64,000 nt of DNA from Typha latifolia (Eukaryota > Streptophyta > Magnoliopsida > Poales > Typhaceae): NCBI GenBank assembly GCA_019914945.1, contig CM034100.1, positions 14,519,096 to 14,583,095 on the forward strand, given 5' to 3'. This document shows positions 35,401-46,629 of the stretch, one piece after another. Position 1 is the stretch's first letter. The number at the start of each line of letters is the position of its first letter. A program made the position numbers and the translations under genes. Below the pieces are notes generated by a model. That model made no database searches, was not told where the DNA came from, and saw only the letters and a program-made list of their open reading frames with translations.

Positions 35401-38049
35401 TATATATACAGGCATGAAATTGTTGGAATTGTCAAAGATATTGGTTCTGACGTAAAATGCTTCAAGGTTGGAGATCGTGTTGGAGTTGGGACATATGTTA
35501 ATTCATGCAGAAGTTGCGAGTACTGTAATGATTTTCAAGAAGTTCATTGTTCAAAAGGGCCAACTCATACTTTCAATGCCCTTGATTCTGATGGCACAAT
35601 CACAAAAGGTGGATATTCCAGCTACATAGTGGTCCATGAGAGGCAAGTAATTTTCTATCTAAATATGCCCTTTTCTGAGAGTAGTTTGTGATCCATGAAC
35701 TCAATGAAGGACAATAACAAACGTATAATATTACATTTTCTCATTTATATAAACTACGCTATCAGAAGAAATTATTATATGTGTGACCTATATTGCTGAT
35801 TGGAACACTTCTTTTGCTGCACCAAGATGCAAGTGTTGACCGGTGTCCATATGGTAAATTTTGGTAAAAGCTATATGGTACAGTGATTACTGATGTGCAA
35901 TATCATGTTGTCTTTCAGCAAGGAATGTGAAAAACATACTTCTATCAATATCAACTCCTAGAAACCTGCAGACATCTTTCTGTGAGATTATGCCATTATG
36001 CTACTCATTATTCATTTTTAATCAGGCTTCTGACTGATTCTTGTATTCGGATAACAGTGCAAAACTGTAAATATATTAGCCAGGACAACTCGAGAAATAA
36101 AAACATGGTACAACTTAAGTACAACTTATTTGTAGTTGCAAAAGAACATTTCAAATATATGCATTTAAAATAAGAGGTTTCTATTTGTCTATATCATGGA
36201 ACAAAATGATGATCACCAGACTCATCAGATGAGTCATTCAGTACTTTTGTTGAGCTAGATGACAGAATGGTTTACTTGGACAAGAAATTTTCATACAATT
36301 CCAGATTTTCAATAAGAATGATAGAAAAACATACTTGTTGCACAGCCAGTACAAGGATCTTTTCTTGTAAGTAAAATTTTCATCCAGATTTTAGGCTAAT
36401 ATTTTGTTTAGAACTTAGAAGTAGGTTGAAGTTAATAATATGAAATAAAAAAGACCTTTCTCTCTGGAAATTCAAATGACTAAAATGAAAATAATCAAGG
36501 ATTTAGTAAATGGAAGACTAAGGTTGTGAATCTGGTATGGTTTAGTTATTTTTTTGTCTTGCCTATGAGAATAACATATTACTAGCTAAGACGTTATTGT
36601 CTAGCGGAGTTCTTTTGTTTAACAGTAGTAAATAACAACAGATGAAACAACGTAATTTTCCTTATACTTGCAGTACACAAGCATAGTGATGCAAGTACTT
36701 CAACAAAATTAATGATGTAGACTAGTTGATATGGATCTTATGCAAATTTGGACCTGCAGGATTATAATTGATTTTTGCACTTATTATCACCATATTAATA
36801 ATCATCATTCTGACCTTCTTTCATCTATATATGTTTTGGCGAGATCACATTCAAGGACGAGAAGGATTTAAAATAAGTGATAGGTTGTTACATGATACCT
36901 GATGACTTATTTATCTGTCCACAGGTACTGTTTCAAGATACCTGATGGCTATCCATTAGATAAGGCAGCACCTTTGCTATGTGCCGGGATCACAGTTTAT
37001 ACACCCATGATGCGCCATAAGATGAACCAGCCTGGTAAATCCCTTGGGGTAATTGGATTAGGTGGTTTAGGTCATATGGCTGTGAAGTTTGGAAAAGCAT
37101 TTGGATTGAAAGTAACAGTTCTTAGTACGAGTGAATCCAAGAGAGAGGAAGCTATCAAACTTCTTGGAGTTGACAAATTTGTGATATCATCAGACAAGCA
37201 GCAAATGGAGGTATTACATGTGCTATTGCATGCTACAATGCCATATAGCTATATAGTCAATGTAGCTAATGTTCCATAGATCTTTAACCTGTCTCATGGA
37301 GAATTAGTTTATGGAGTTCAAAGTTATGACCTCAATTTTTTTATTAACATAAGTAATTACTAGTTCATATTATTTTATTCTATGTTAAATTAGTTGGCCA
37401 ACACCTTCTACTTCATTATCTTTAAAGGGCTCGCTTAAATTAATATAATCCCAGTCCAATTTATTCTTTTTTAACTGATTAAACCTTCTTCGTTTTGGAC
37501 TGAAAAAGACAGACATTCCCAATACTTAGTTATGTAGAAGTAAGCATGTTTATAACATGTTGAATCTAGTAATGAAGTTTCCATCATTCCAACCATCTTC
37601 TTTGCAGTCTATAACGAAATCCCTCGACTTCATCATCGACACTGCTTCTGGCGATCACCCATTTGAGCCGTACCTTTCACTCCTGAAGGTTGGTGGGGTT
37701 ATGGCCCTGGTGGGCTTTCCCAGTGAAATCAAAATTCATCCTGCAAGCCTTAACATTGGTAAGTTTCTCTCTTTTCCTACTGGTGTAGATCATAGAACTT
37801 AAACTACTGCTTCATAATCTACATGTACTCCTAATAATAACTACTGTTTTAGGTGCAAAAACCATCTCTGGGAGTCTCACTGGTGGTACCAAGGACACGC
37901 AAGAGATGCTTGAATTCTGCTCAGCAAATGAAGTTTACCCAGATATTGAGGTAATTGATATACAGTACATAAATGACGCTCTTGAGAGGCTTACCAAAAG
38001 TGATGTGAAGTACCGTTTCGTTATCGATATTGAGAACTCCCTCAAGTAA
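32452..38049 (+). CDS. CAD1: Cinnamyl alcohol dehydrogenase, CAD1 type, 6 coding exons
   Basis: Zinc- and NADP-dependent medium-chain dehydrogenase that interconverts aldehydes such as cinnamaldehydes and their alcohols; true lignin activity is not proven for this subgroup. Exons 32452-32540, 34392-34505, 35412-35642, 36925-37210, 37608-37758 and 37853-38049 join to 1068 nt, 355 residues, the usual length. Visible motifs: [16 protein letters not shown] at the N-terminus, catalytic zinc site HCGVCYADV and GHE (split across exons 2 and 3), structural zinc cysteines in [11 protein letters not shown] with VHC, the NADP loop [28 protein letters not shown], and the C-terminus [12 protein letters not shown]. 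The tail and the start resemble Arabidopsis At1g72680 more than the lignin CAD4/5 group. Intron 3 (35643-36924) must use a GC donor; intron 1 carries a transposon at 33431-34145. Confidence 0.96.
33431..34145. mobile_element. hAT-like element, copy 3, in CAD intron 1
   Basis: Starts CAAGGATGGCCGTGCCGG and ends in CACGACCATCCTTG; the ends are inverted repeats over about 14 bp with one mismatch and match copies 1 and 2 in the peptidase introns. GTGCCG-type words cluster at both ends, but the middle 500 bp is AT-rich, unlike the other copies. No clear 8-bp duplication remains (TTTGTAAT against TTTGCATA is only partial), so it may be older. Confidence 0.75.
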
Positions 38050-39299
38050 TGTTATGCTGCACTAAGAAGAGAACTACATATCTGGCTATTTGTGGTTGCA
38101 GAAAAAATGCAACAGTTTCCAAAAAGAACATCTTACTTTGGAAACTTGGTATTAGTTTCTTATTGAAATAAAAATATATGCTACAATCCTTGTAACGAGG
38201 GAACAGATACTTATATTTATTTGCTATGAATATAGTACAAGATGATTCCAGGTTTTTCCTGTAATTATAGGCAAAGAACTGCTTGATTCAGACTATAAGT
38301 AATGAGCCAAATGATGAAAGGAACATCCTGGATGAAGATGGCTATTTACGCGTAACAAGATTTGCTGGTTACAAGTCATGAGATTTTTCCTCTCTCTTTT
38401 ATGTTTCATCTTTTGCAAAGTGGGTCTGAATTCTCACATCAAATGCAGATATGGCTTGCTAATCAAGAGGTAACAAGTGAGATAGTTTGGAGATATGTAT
38501 ATGAGAATGAGTTGGGCTTGTGCAAATCATGTCACTACTAAGAAGAGATTAGAAACCTCAAACTATCTCTGTGTGATTGGCTAAAGCACAGGAAGGTACA
38601 TCAGTAAAGTGATTCATTTACCCAAAACACAACAAATTTGGGAGCTTCGGCTGAGTGACTACTTTTCTGACCCACTTTAATGCAACCAAACATGCCCAAG
38701 GAGATAATGCTTACTTTGATGTTCTCCTATCTTTGGTTCTAGATGTAACAACCTGATATCAATGCCATGAGTTATCTAGTTATTATTTGATAAATTTCTC
38801 ATTGGAGAATTATATATGTGTAGTCTGAGCCAGAGTTATCTAGTTATTTAATCTATTTATCAGAGTGAATTACCTATTTATATAGTCTAAAGCTTACGAG
38901 CTTGTAATATATAAAAAAAATTATATTTCACCTCTTGTAGTTTGACTCTAATTGCACCAAATTTGTATGTATTTTCAACTTAAATATTTATTAGAGACAA
39001 ATTTATATATGAAAAAGAAAAAAAAAGAAAAAAAAATATATATTAGGTACACTAATGATCTGTTGGATTGCTCCTAATTCCTAATTAAAAAATAGGAAAA
39101 CACTAATTAAGAATCCAATAGGCAATAGGACATGGACTGGATCCATCGTTGGGGCCCACCATCACCATCACGGGTCGCCCAACGCTTTCCTCATCTAGTC
39201 TTGAAAAGTAGAGGGCTCTGTTTCCTTCTCTCTTCTCTTCCATCCCACCTCTCGAATAAGTCTCCCAAGGGCTCGTTATCTCGCTAGAAGGAAGAATCC
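38050..39299. other. CAD 3' flank and UEV1 promoter region
   Basis: AT-rich, no coding sequence. A short inverted repeat at about 39060-39125 (TTGGATTGCTCCTAATT on one side, complement TTGGATTCTTAATT on the other) may be a small MITE remnant. The stretch from about 39190 to 39299 is CT-rich and probably the UEV1 leader. Confidence 0.4.
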
Positions 39300-42200
39300 A
39301 TGACGCTTGGTGGCTCTGCTGGATCCAGCGTTGTCGGTAAGGAGGAACGAAAGATCGATGGATAAATTTTGGCTCTCTTTCCCCTCGTACATCTTTTTTG
39401 TTGTAAATGCTTGCGGTGTTCGATTAGAGATTCGCATCGGTAGATCGCGTATGATGAGAACGAAAACGATCTGTCGTGTTACCGATTCAATTGATCTGTT
39501 AGATTACCAATTTTTAGAGTGTATGTTGCTGCGATCAACATCGAATCATGGTCCTTTGGCTTCAAGGATGTAGAAAATATTGTTTGGCTGTTTCAGATAG
39601 GGGGTTTGGCCAATTTCTTGCGAGTTTTGACCTCCTTTCTCGATCAATAAATTGGAATTTCTTATTATGTAAGTAAAGAAAGGAAGCGATTTTAATCATT
39701 ATTGATATTTTCTTGATGCAAGATATGCATATACACTCCACCACTTGTAGCCACGGATTGCTCTGTTATTCTGAGTAGGAACTCAGATTTTACTTAGTTT
39801 TTCATTCTAGCATTTATATATGCAAGATATTTTTCTACCCACATTTTCTGAGATAGTATTCCCTTTATTTGGTGGGTAAAACCTAGTAAGAAATCTTTTT
39901 CCGTTGGAAGAAAGTTTTGCAGTCCTAAGTACTGTTGTCTTATTCCAAGTCAATACCACTTTCTTAATCATTCTTAATGTACAAGCTACCCTGTCGTTAC
40001 CACTTCATCAGTCGTCAGATATGTCTTGTCACACATAATGCAAAGGAAATAGGTTATCATAAATGAATAACTAAGTTGTTTGAAAATTTTAGTTTTGTAC
40101 TCGTTGAGATCTTGGATATTTGATGGAAAGTTCAATTGATCGTCCATATCTTTGCTAAATGCTTCATGTGATGGTCATGTTAGCTTGTGCCTATCAACTC
40201 GTACTAGGTTTTGTTAGATCTAGCGAGATGGCATCTTATGTCATGCCTTGTTGTGTTTCTCTACTACTGATTCAGATCAAAACACAACATTACATTTTGC
40301 TGAATGCCCACTTGTATCCATAGATATCCCGTTCTCTCAAGATGCTTAACCATTCTACTTTCCAATGCAATTCTCTCTATATTCTGGTCAACTTTGGCTT
40401 TTGCTAATGTCTTATTCAATCAACTTTGTGTAGGATTGGAAGGGTGTAAAATTTGGTGCCCATGTCAAATTGTCAATATGTGCTGAAAACAATATCATTG
40501 TCTTTCTAAATCCTGAAACCTAAGCAGTCTTGAAACAAACTTGCCTGGAAGCTTTTGTTAGGATCTAAAGAGTAAAAACCATTTTAGATTGTGATCTAGG
40601 TTTCACTTTTATTACATTAATGCCTTAAAGCTATCTGGATCTACATATTGGCACAATAATTCTGTTAACATTTTATTAATTGAAAAGGTTCTAGGATGTT
40701 CAGAAGAGGTTAACTTGTTTTATAATCCTCAGGATCTTGAGGTAGCTATTTGTGAAATTTGTTCTATTAACAAACTCATTTCCTCGTAAAAGGACTTACT
40801 GTCTTAAGTCTTAACTATATTTACTTTAGTATGGTGCACAATTTTCTTATTCATGAATAGAAACTAGACTTTACGCCCTCCCTCCCTCTGTTGTGAATAG
40901 AAAAGGGCTAGAGAATAGAAATAGAAGTAAGGGTGTAAATGAGCTGAGCTTGAGCGAGCCGACTTCGGCTCAGGCTCGGCTTGAAATGAATTTCGAGCCT
41001 TAGAATTCTGCTTAGGCTTGGCTCAACTCAACTTGAGCCGAGCCCGAGCCGGGCCAGATCGAGCCCGAGCCGAGCTTGTGCCTAAAATGAGCCTATTATC
41101 AAGCCTCATTCAAGCCGAGCTGGATTGAGCTGGATCGAGCCAGATTGAGCCAAGCCAAGCCACAACCTATGCTAAAATTGAATAACTCTTCTGCCATCTC
41201 TCTCTCTCTCTCTCTCTCTCCGATCACTCTTCTGCCATCTCTATCGTCATTACCACTCACCCATCTCTCTCTCCCTCTTCTTCTATAAAACTTCTCTTTC
41301 TCTGCTCACATGAGAAAATTGCCGAGTGAATTGGATTGGCCTTGGCAAAGACCAAATCGCCAAGCTGCGCGTTGCAGTGATGGTGGATGCTAAGCTGGAT
41401 TCCAGCCACATGCTGATATGTGGGCCCCTATGCTCGCCAAACCCCCCCCCATGCAAAGACCTTGAACGACTGTCAATAGGATTTATCCCTAAACTTTACT
41501 AATCTGCAGATAAGATAAGGTTATCCGGGAACAGAACAGGGAAGAGTTTATATCCTACTTACTTGGTAGCAGAGATCGGTGACCTTCAGGCGACCGGTGA
41601 GCTGATCGGGGAAGACCTCATCGATCTAGAAGCCGAGGGCGTGGAGGGGCGCGTCGAGCTCGGCCGTCTTGGACGACAGGGTGGATGTCGTCATCGCCAT
41701 GGGGGAATGAATAAGAGGGAGTGGGTTGGGAACTTGGGATTATGGATCATGAGTTTGGGCTGGTACTAGGGAGACATCGCAAGGCGGGCGGCATGTGAGA
41801 ACTTTGAGGAGGTCCGCCCGAAGCAACAGCTACATCAGTCGAGAATGGTGCATGGGATGGGGTGTGGTAAGATGCAGCGACTTGGTGAAGGAGGAGGAGG
41901 CGGCACTGCGGTAGCTTAAGGAGGACGAGCACGGTGTCGAATGAGGAGGCGGGGATGGGATTTGTGAATTAGGGTTTTCTCGCCCCTTTTATACCAAGCC
42001 TGAGCGAGCCGGCTCCAACTCAGGCTCGACTCGATATTAATTTCGAGCCAGTTTCGACGGCTCGGGCTCCGCTCATCTCTAACTAAGCTGAGCCGACCTC
42101 TAGCTTCAGCTGAGCCTGAGCCTGAGCCTGAGCTGCTCGTTTATTTTGATAGCCCTAAATAGAAGCAACATCCAATTATTAGTTGCAGCATCTTATTGAA

Positions 42201-43485
42201 GCTTTTGCTCGCTAGAACTTATGTCATCTCAGCACGTGCATATCCATTCCGTATTTAGCTAGGATGTATGATTTAGGTTACTATTTTTTTTTTCTGAAGA
42301 GGCATAAAAAATGAGTTTTTAATTAGAATTATTTGGTTTAGATCATAAAACAAACAGACACTTACAACTACAGACACTTTACAGAAAAGAAAGTAATCTT
42401 TGTAAGAGATCTATTGGATAAGGGATCCTATTCCAGACCTTTCAAACTTTGCTTAAACCTGGTATTTGCATTCATTTTCTCTGATATCTCTAACCACATC
42501 TTGCAGTAAATAAGGATAAGGACAACTCATCCTCCACCTCTTGTTGGATGTTTGAACTTTCAAAACTGAACAACAAGAATATAAAGAAGCAGCCATGCTC
42601 TGATACCCAATTCCATTGATCAAGGCCAGTCTCTTTGATGGTACCAACAATTGACAAATGACTGCACTGTTTTCTCATATAAATTATGCATATTAATTAT
42701 GGCAGCTTTTTTAAATTTCACATTGAAACAATTGCAGTTCATGCTTGATATTGTGTTTGTATAATTAATGGTAATCAAATAGATGGATAATGTTTCTTGT
42801 GAATGCCTTGGGTTCAATATAGCATGATGTATTAGGAGCAAGACAGTATTTTGGCAATTTAAAGTCACCCAGATAATTTTGTTAATCATCTCTGCAGTTC
42901 CTCGAAACTTTAGGCTGCTGGAAGAACTTGAACGTGGGGAAAAGGGGATTGGAGATGGTTCTGTGAGTTATGGAATGGAAGATGGAGATGACATCTTAAT
43001 GCGCTCATGGACAGGCACAATAATTGGGCCACCTAATGTAATAAAGACCCATATTTTATGCCTCAGCTGCTAAATATTCTTAGATGCTTCTATCCGTTAT
43101 TTATGTTTTCAACTTTTCATGTCAATGATTTACAGTCTGTTCATGATGGTCGCATCTATCAGCTCAAGTTATTCTGTGACAAAGACTATCCCGAAAAACC
43201 TCCCAATGTTTGGTTCCACTCACGAATAAACATGAATTGCGTCAATCCTCAGACAGGAGTGGTAATTGATAATTTCTCTCCTTCTGCAGACATAAGAATG
43301 TTTGCCTCCTCATTGACTATTGTTTTTTTTTCTAACCAATGTAGGTTGAACCAAAAAAGTTTGCCCTTCTGGGACATTGGGAGCGTAGATTTACAATGGA
43401 AGACATCTTGGTGAACTTGAGGAAGGAGATGGCAGCTCCACATAACCGGAAGTTACCCCAGCCCCAAGATGATGCATTCTTCTAG
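39300..43485 (+). CDS. UEV1: Ubiquitin-conjugating enzyme variant UEV1 (Mms2-like), 4 exons
   Basis: Partner of the E2 enzyme Ubc13 in making Lys63-linked ubiquitin chains, used in DNA damage tolerance and signalling. Exons 39300-39336, 42898-43037, 43136-43261 and 43345-43485 join to 444 nt, 147 residues. It starts [12 protein letters not shown], then [76 protein letters not shown] and [18 protein letters not shown], ending DDAFF. The active-site cysteine of true E2s is absent, as expected for UEVs. The first exon codes only 12 residues, and the 3.6-kb first intron holds a hAT-like element. The conserved PP-x-VRFHSRI reads NVWFHSRI here; Arg to Trp fits a single C-to-T change in a CGG codon. 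Confidence 0.97.
40928..42157. mobile_element. hAT-like non-autonomous element in UEV1 intron 1
   Basis: Starts TAAGGGTGTAAATGAGC and ends GCTCGTTTATTTTGATAGCCCTA, imperfect inverted ends. The exact duplication AATAGAAG (8 bp) flanks it at 40920-40927 and 42158-42165. Both subterminal regions are packed with GAGCCGAGC / GAGCTGAGC words in inverted orientation. The middle is CT- and GC-rich with no transposase. The small open frames near 41563-41932 belong to this element and are not genes. Confidence 0.88.
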
Positions 43486-44888
43486 ATTTGAGAATCTCTA
43501 CTGTTGCATTTCATCATAGAGGAAGGCCATCATTGTTAACCAGCAAAAGATATTTATGTTCAAGTTTATGATTGAAAGAATGATAATTCTGCTTGAGTTA
43601 TTAAGAAAAATTGTGTGGACTAGTTAATGTCGCATATATATGTTTCCTTCCTAAATGCTTTCTAGTGGATGTTTTTAATATTTTGGTTGTGTGCTCCAGT
43701 TACTGGAGTCTTCTGAGTGTTGTTTGATTTTATACAGTATTTTGCCCTTGAAATCTCCAATGCTTCTGTTGTTCCTCTTTTTTCTTCTTCTGCTATACAT
43801 ATATGAAATTGTTAAGCAGAGTTCACTGATGTTTAATGCCCCTCTGCAAGGTTTTGAGCCATATGTATCTGCCTTTTTGAATCGATTTCCTCTTAAGTGG
43901 ATGCCACTATTATCTGTACTTCCACTCTCAATTCCAACACTTCCTCTTTATTCAAACTTTTCCTTTGTAAAACTTGGTATTATTAGAGAACGAAACGCTG
44001 GATTCTTGGAGCAAAGTTGTGGTATATGATAGCTTGCAGGTCCTAATCTAACTGTGGTTTTGCTATGACTTCTTGGCTGTAGTTTTGGTTTCTTTAGTTT
44101 GTAGTGAACCAATTGCCCCCTCGATTGCCAATGTGATCGGAGTCGTACATAAATGGTCATTGGGTTAGCCCAGTGTCAAAGATATATCTCCCTAGCGCAC
44201 TTGCAACTTTGAATCCTCCTACTTTGACGAAGTACCCATTTGCATGTCGAATTCACGACTATACGTATATTTTTCAAAAATAATTCTGGGCATTACGTTC
44301 TATTTGAGTGACGAATCTGAGTGTTTCAATCACTGCAATGCCGGCCGAGGTTAGGTAACGATCTCTATAATTGTGGTGGGTAAGATTGTCTCCAATCAAG
44401 CTCTCTTATGACTTTGCATTGCATCGGTTGAGGTCTCCATTGTCACAGATTTTTGACATGTTGATCATTTGATGATACACTACAACAAGGTTCGCTATAT
44501 TTGATCGTTTGATGATACTCTTAAAACTGTTCATCTCGTGCCAAAAGTCATACGATTTGCTAGTGTTCTTGTTCCAGGACCAGGATACTACTGATCGAAT
44601 ACCAACCATAATTCCTTCTGTCTCGTCGTGCACTTGGCCTCTCGAGATTGGCTGCCAAACAATCCAATTAGGCTGATGACTACTTGAGACATATGATCAA
44701 TACCGTAGACGGCACCGGTTCTGTTATTGGTAGGTGGTACTGAAAGGTTCTTGTCAAAATTTGTAGTCTAATTTCTACATGCATCCTGTGGCCATAATAC
44801 TCAACAATACATATAGTATTGGTCTACCCCCTCAAAATATGTAGGAATATGCAATCTTTCACTCTAGATCTCTCTCTCTCTCTCTCTA
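43486..44888. other. Intergenic stretch between UEV1 and the zinc-ribbon gene
   Basis: UEV1 3' flank, then anonymous DNA. The open frame at 43691-44029 is rich in Leu/Phe but has no family features. A (CT)n run at 44868-44887 ends one base before the next ATG. Confidence 0.5.
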
Positions 44889-45194
44889 ATGGATACAAAT
44901 TATAGGAAGCTTAACCGTGCACAAAATTCAGCTTCTTCGCACTCCAATTCACATAACTCATCTGCATCAATATCATCATCATCAACAACAACAATAACTA
45001 GAACAACAATATCAAACACATCAAACATCGCACTGGAAGCAAGAGGCGGAAATCAGGAGGAGCTCTCGACTGTCGAAAATGGAGTCATAGTGCTAAGGGG
45101 ATGCCCTAGATGCCTCATGTATGTGATGGTCCAGGAGCAAAACCAGAGATGTCCAAGGTGCCACAACTCTTCCTTGGTCCACTTCTCTCAGTAA
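44889..45194 (+). CDS. Small GIR1-like zinc-ribbon protein
   Basis: A 101-residue protein with a low-complexity Ser/Thr/Asn N-terminal half and a C-terminal zinc ribbon GCPRCLMYVMVQEQNQRCPR followed by CHNSSLVHF; the four cysteines are at about 72, 75, 88 and 91. The CPRCLMYVM block is typical of plant GIR1/GIR2 (GLABRA2-interacting repressor) proteins, small co-repressors in epidermal and root-hair regulation. Those usually carry an N-terminal EAR motif of LxLxL form; here the N-terminus (MDTNYRKLNRAQNS) has none. The stop lies inside TCTCAGTAAGTGG, which also looks like a good splice donor, so the true C-terminus may come from an unseen downstream exon. Confidence 0.78.
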   Translation: MDTNYRKLNRAQNSASSHSNSHNSSASISSSSTTTITRTTISNTSNIALEARGGNQEELSTVENGVIVLRGCPRCLMYVMVQEQNQRCPRCHNSSLVHFSQ

Positions 45195-46629
45195 GTGGCA
45201 TATGCATGGCTTTTATGTACTTTTTAGCCTGGTTTAAGATTTTATCAATCTGTTCTTGAAACAACTCGATCAATTGTCTTGGCCAACAAAATTTCTTTTG
45301 TTGTTTTGTTATTGGCTCATGCAGTTAGTAAAGGTTGCCTCCAACTCTCCAATTAAGCACCCTACTAGGTTCTATTGGTTAAATGGGAATAGTGTAAAAA
45401 TGTCTAATTTAAAAATAAAAATCATTAATTTTATATAATCCAAGATTCAAGAGTGGCTATTCTGTTACTCATGTAGCATGGATGGTCTAAATTTTTCTGA
45501 GATGTGGTATAAAAGAAATATAAAAAACATAGCTTGAAGTTTAGGTTTTGACTTGTTAAAAATCAAGATATTTTGGTTAGTTTTGGTCTATTTTAGCTTT
45601 CTTTTAATAAATAGTCTTTTTTTTTAATTGCATCATATAAAATCTAATCGCATTTAATATACGAGGATGATATTGAGTTAGATACAAATTAGATTCAACT
45701 CAAATTTAGATTAAAATTTGAAACCTATATTAAATAAATTTAAATTATTATGATTATTTGGCTTCAAGGAACAGTTTCAAATCATATTAGACGTAAATGC
45801 AAAATATTTTGACAAAAATGTAAAACTTCAAACCATAATAAAAAAAAAGTAACATGTAAATTACACTATGGTAGAATATAATTTTGCCATAGTTGAGAAA
45901 ATAATGATTGTTTTTTTGGTAGTATTTTTGTTTTTATTTTTGTGTTTTATATTGCCTACTTTGAAAAAAAATATGGTCCTTAGTAACTAACTGGCAAGCT
46001 AGAATAATAATAATGTACGTTGAGAAGAGTGGTTTGGTTACAAAAGAAGCTTATTCTTAATACTATATTACTCCTAGATGGACTACATGATACATCCATG
46101 ATCCATTGGCTAGATCTTGGTATATAATAATTTATAAATTCAAAACCTTCATCTTAGTGTCATAGTAAAAGAGTTATATTTTGGTTGGTTGCTGAATAAA
46201 AAAATCGATCATCTTTCATAAGAAAAAAAAAGGGGGGGTTAAATAATAAACTAAAACACGGATATTTAAGTGGAAAATTAACTAGATAAAATGCATTACT
46301 GGAGAAGCGACGTCTCTAGGTTGACCTTCTTTCACGTAATATAGAAAGATTAAAAAGGCTTTATCCCCACCATTAATGTAATGCCTTCTTCTCCCACGTT
46401 GCAATACAACTCGATCGCACCAATAAGGCCCCTCCACGTGTAAAGAACACCTCACTACTCCCCGTCGCCGTCTCAGGCGTTACTTCAGACTCACCTCGTC
46501 CGTTACCGTCAGCATTTCTCATAAACCCCCCCGTTAGTATTTCCAGATCGACGATCGTCGACAAATCCTCCCTCCTCTCTCTCCTTCAAAACCCTACTTT
46601 CGAGATCCAAATCTCTCTCTCTCTCTCCA
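45195..46629. other. Intergenic stretch and PDIL1-4 promoter/leader
   Basis: Very AT-rich to about 46360 with no coding signal, then GC- and CT-rich leader sequence. A CT run at 46611-46626 lies just before the PDIL1-4 ATG. Confidence 0.5.

Noticed and set aside
41563..41932. Small open frames in UEV1 intron 1
   Set aside because: They fall inside the hAT-like element and do not resemble a transposase.
43691..44029. 112-residue Leu/Phe-rich open frame
   Set aside because: No domain, weak codon pattern and no promoter or splice context; likely chance.
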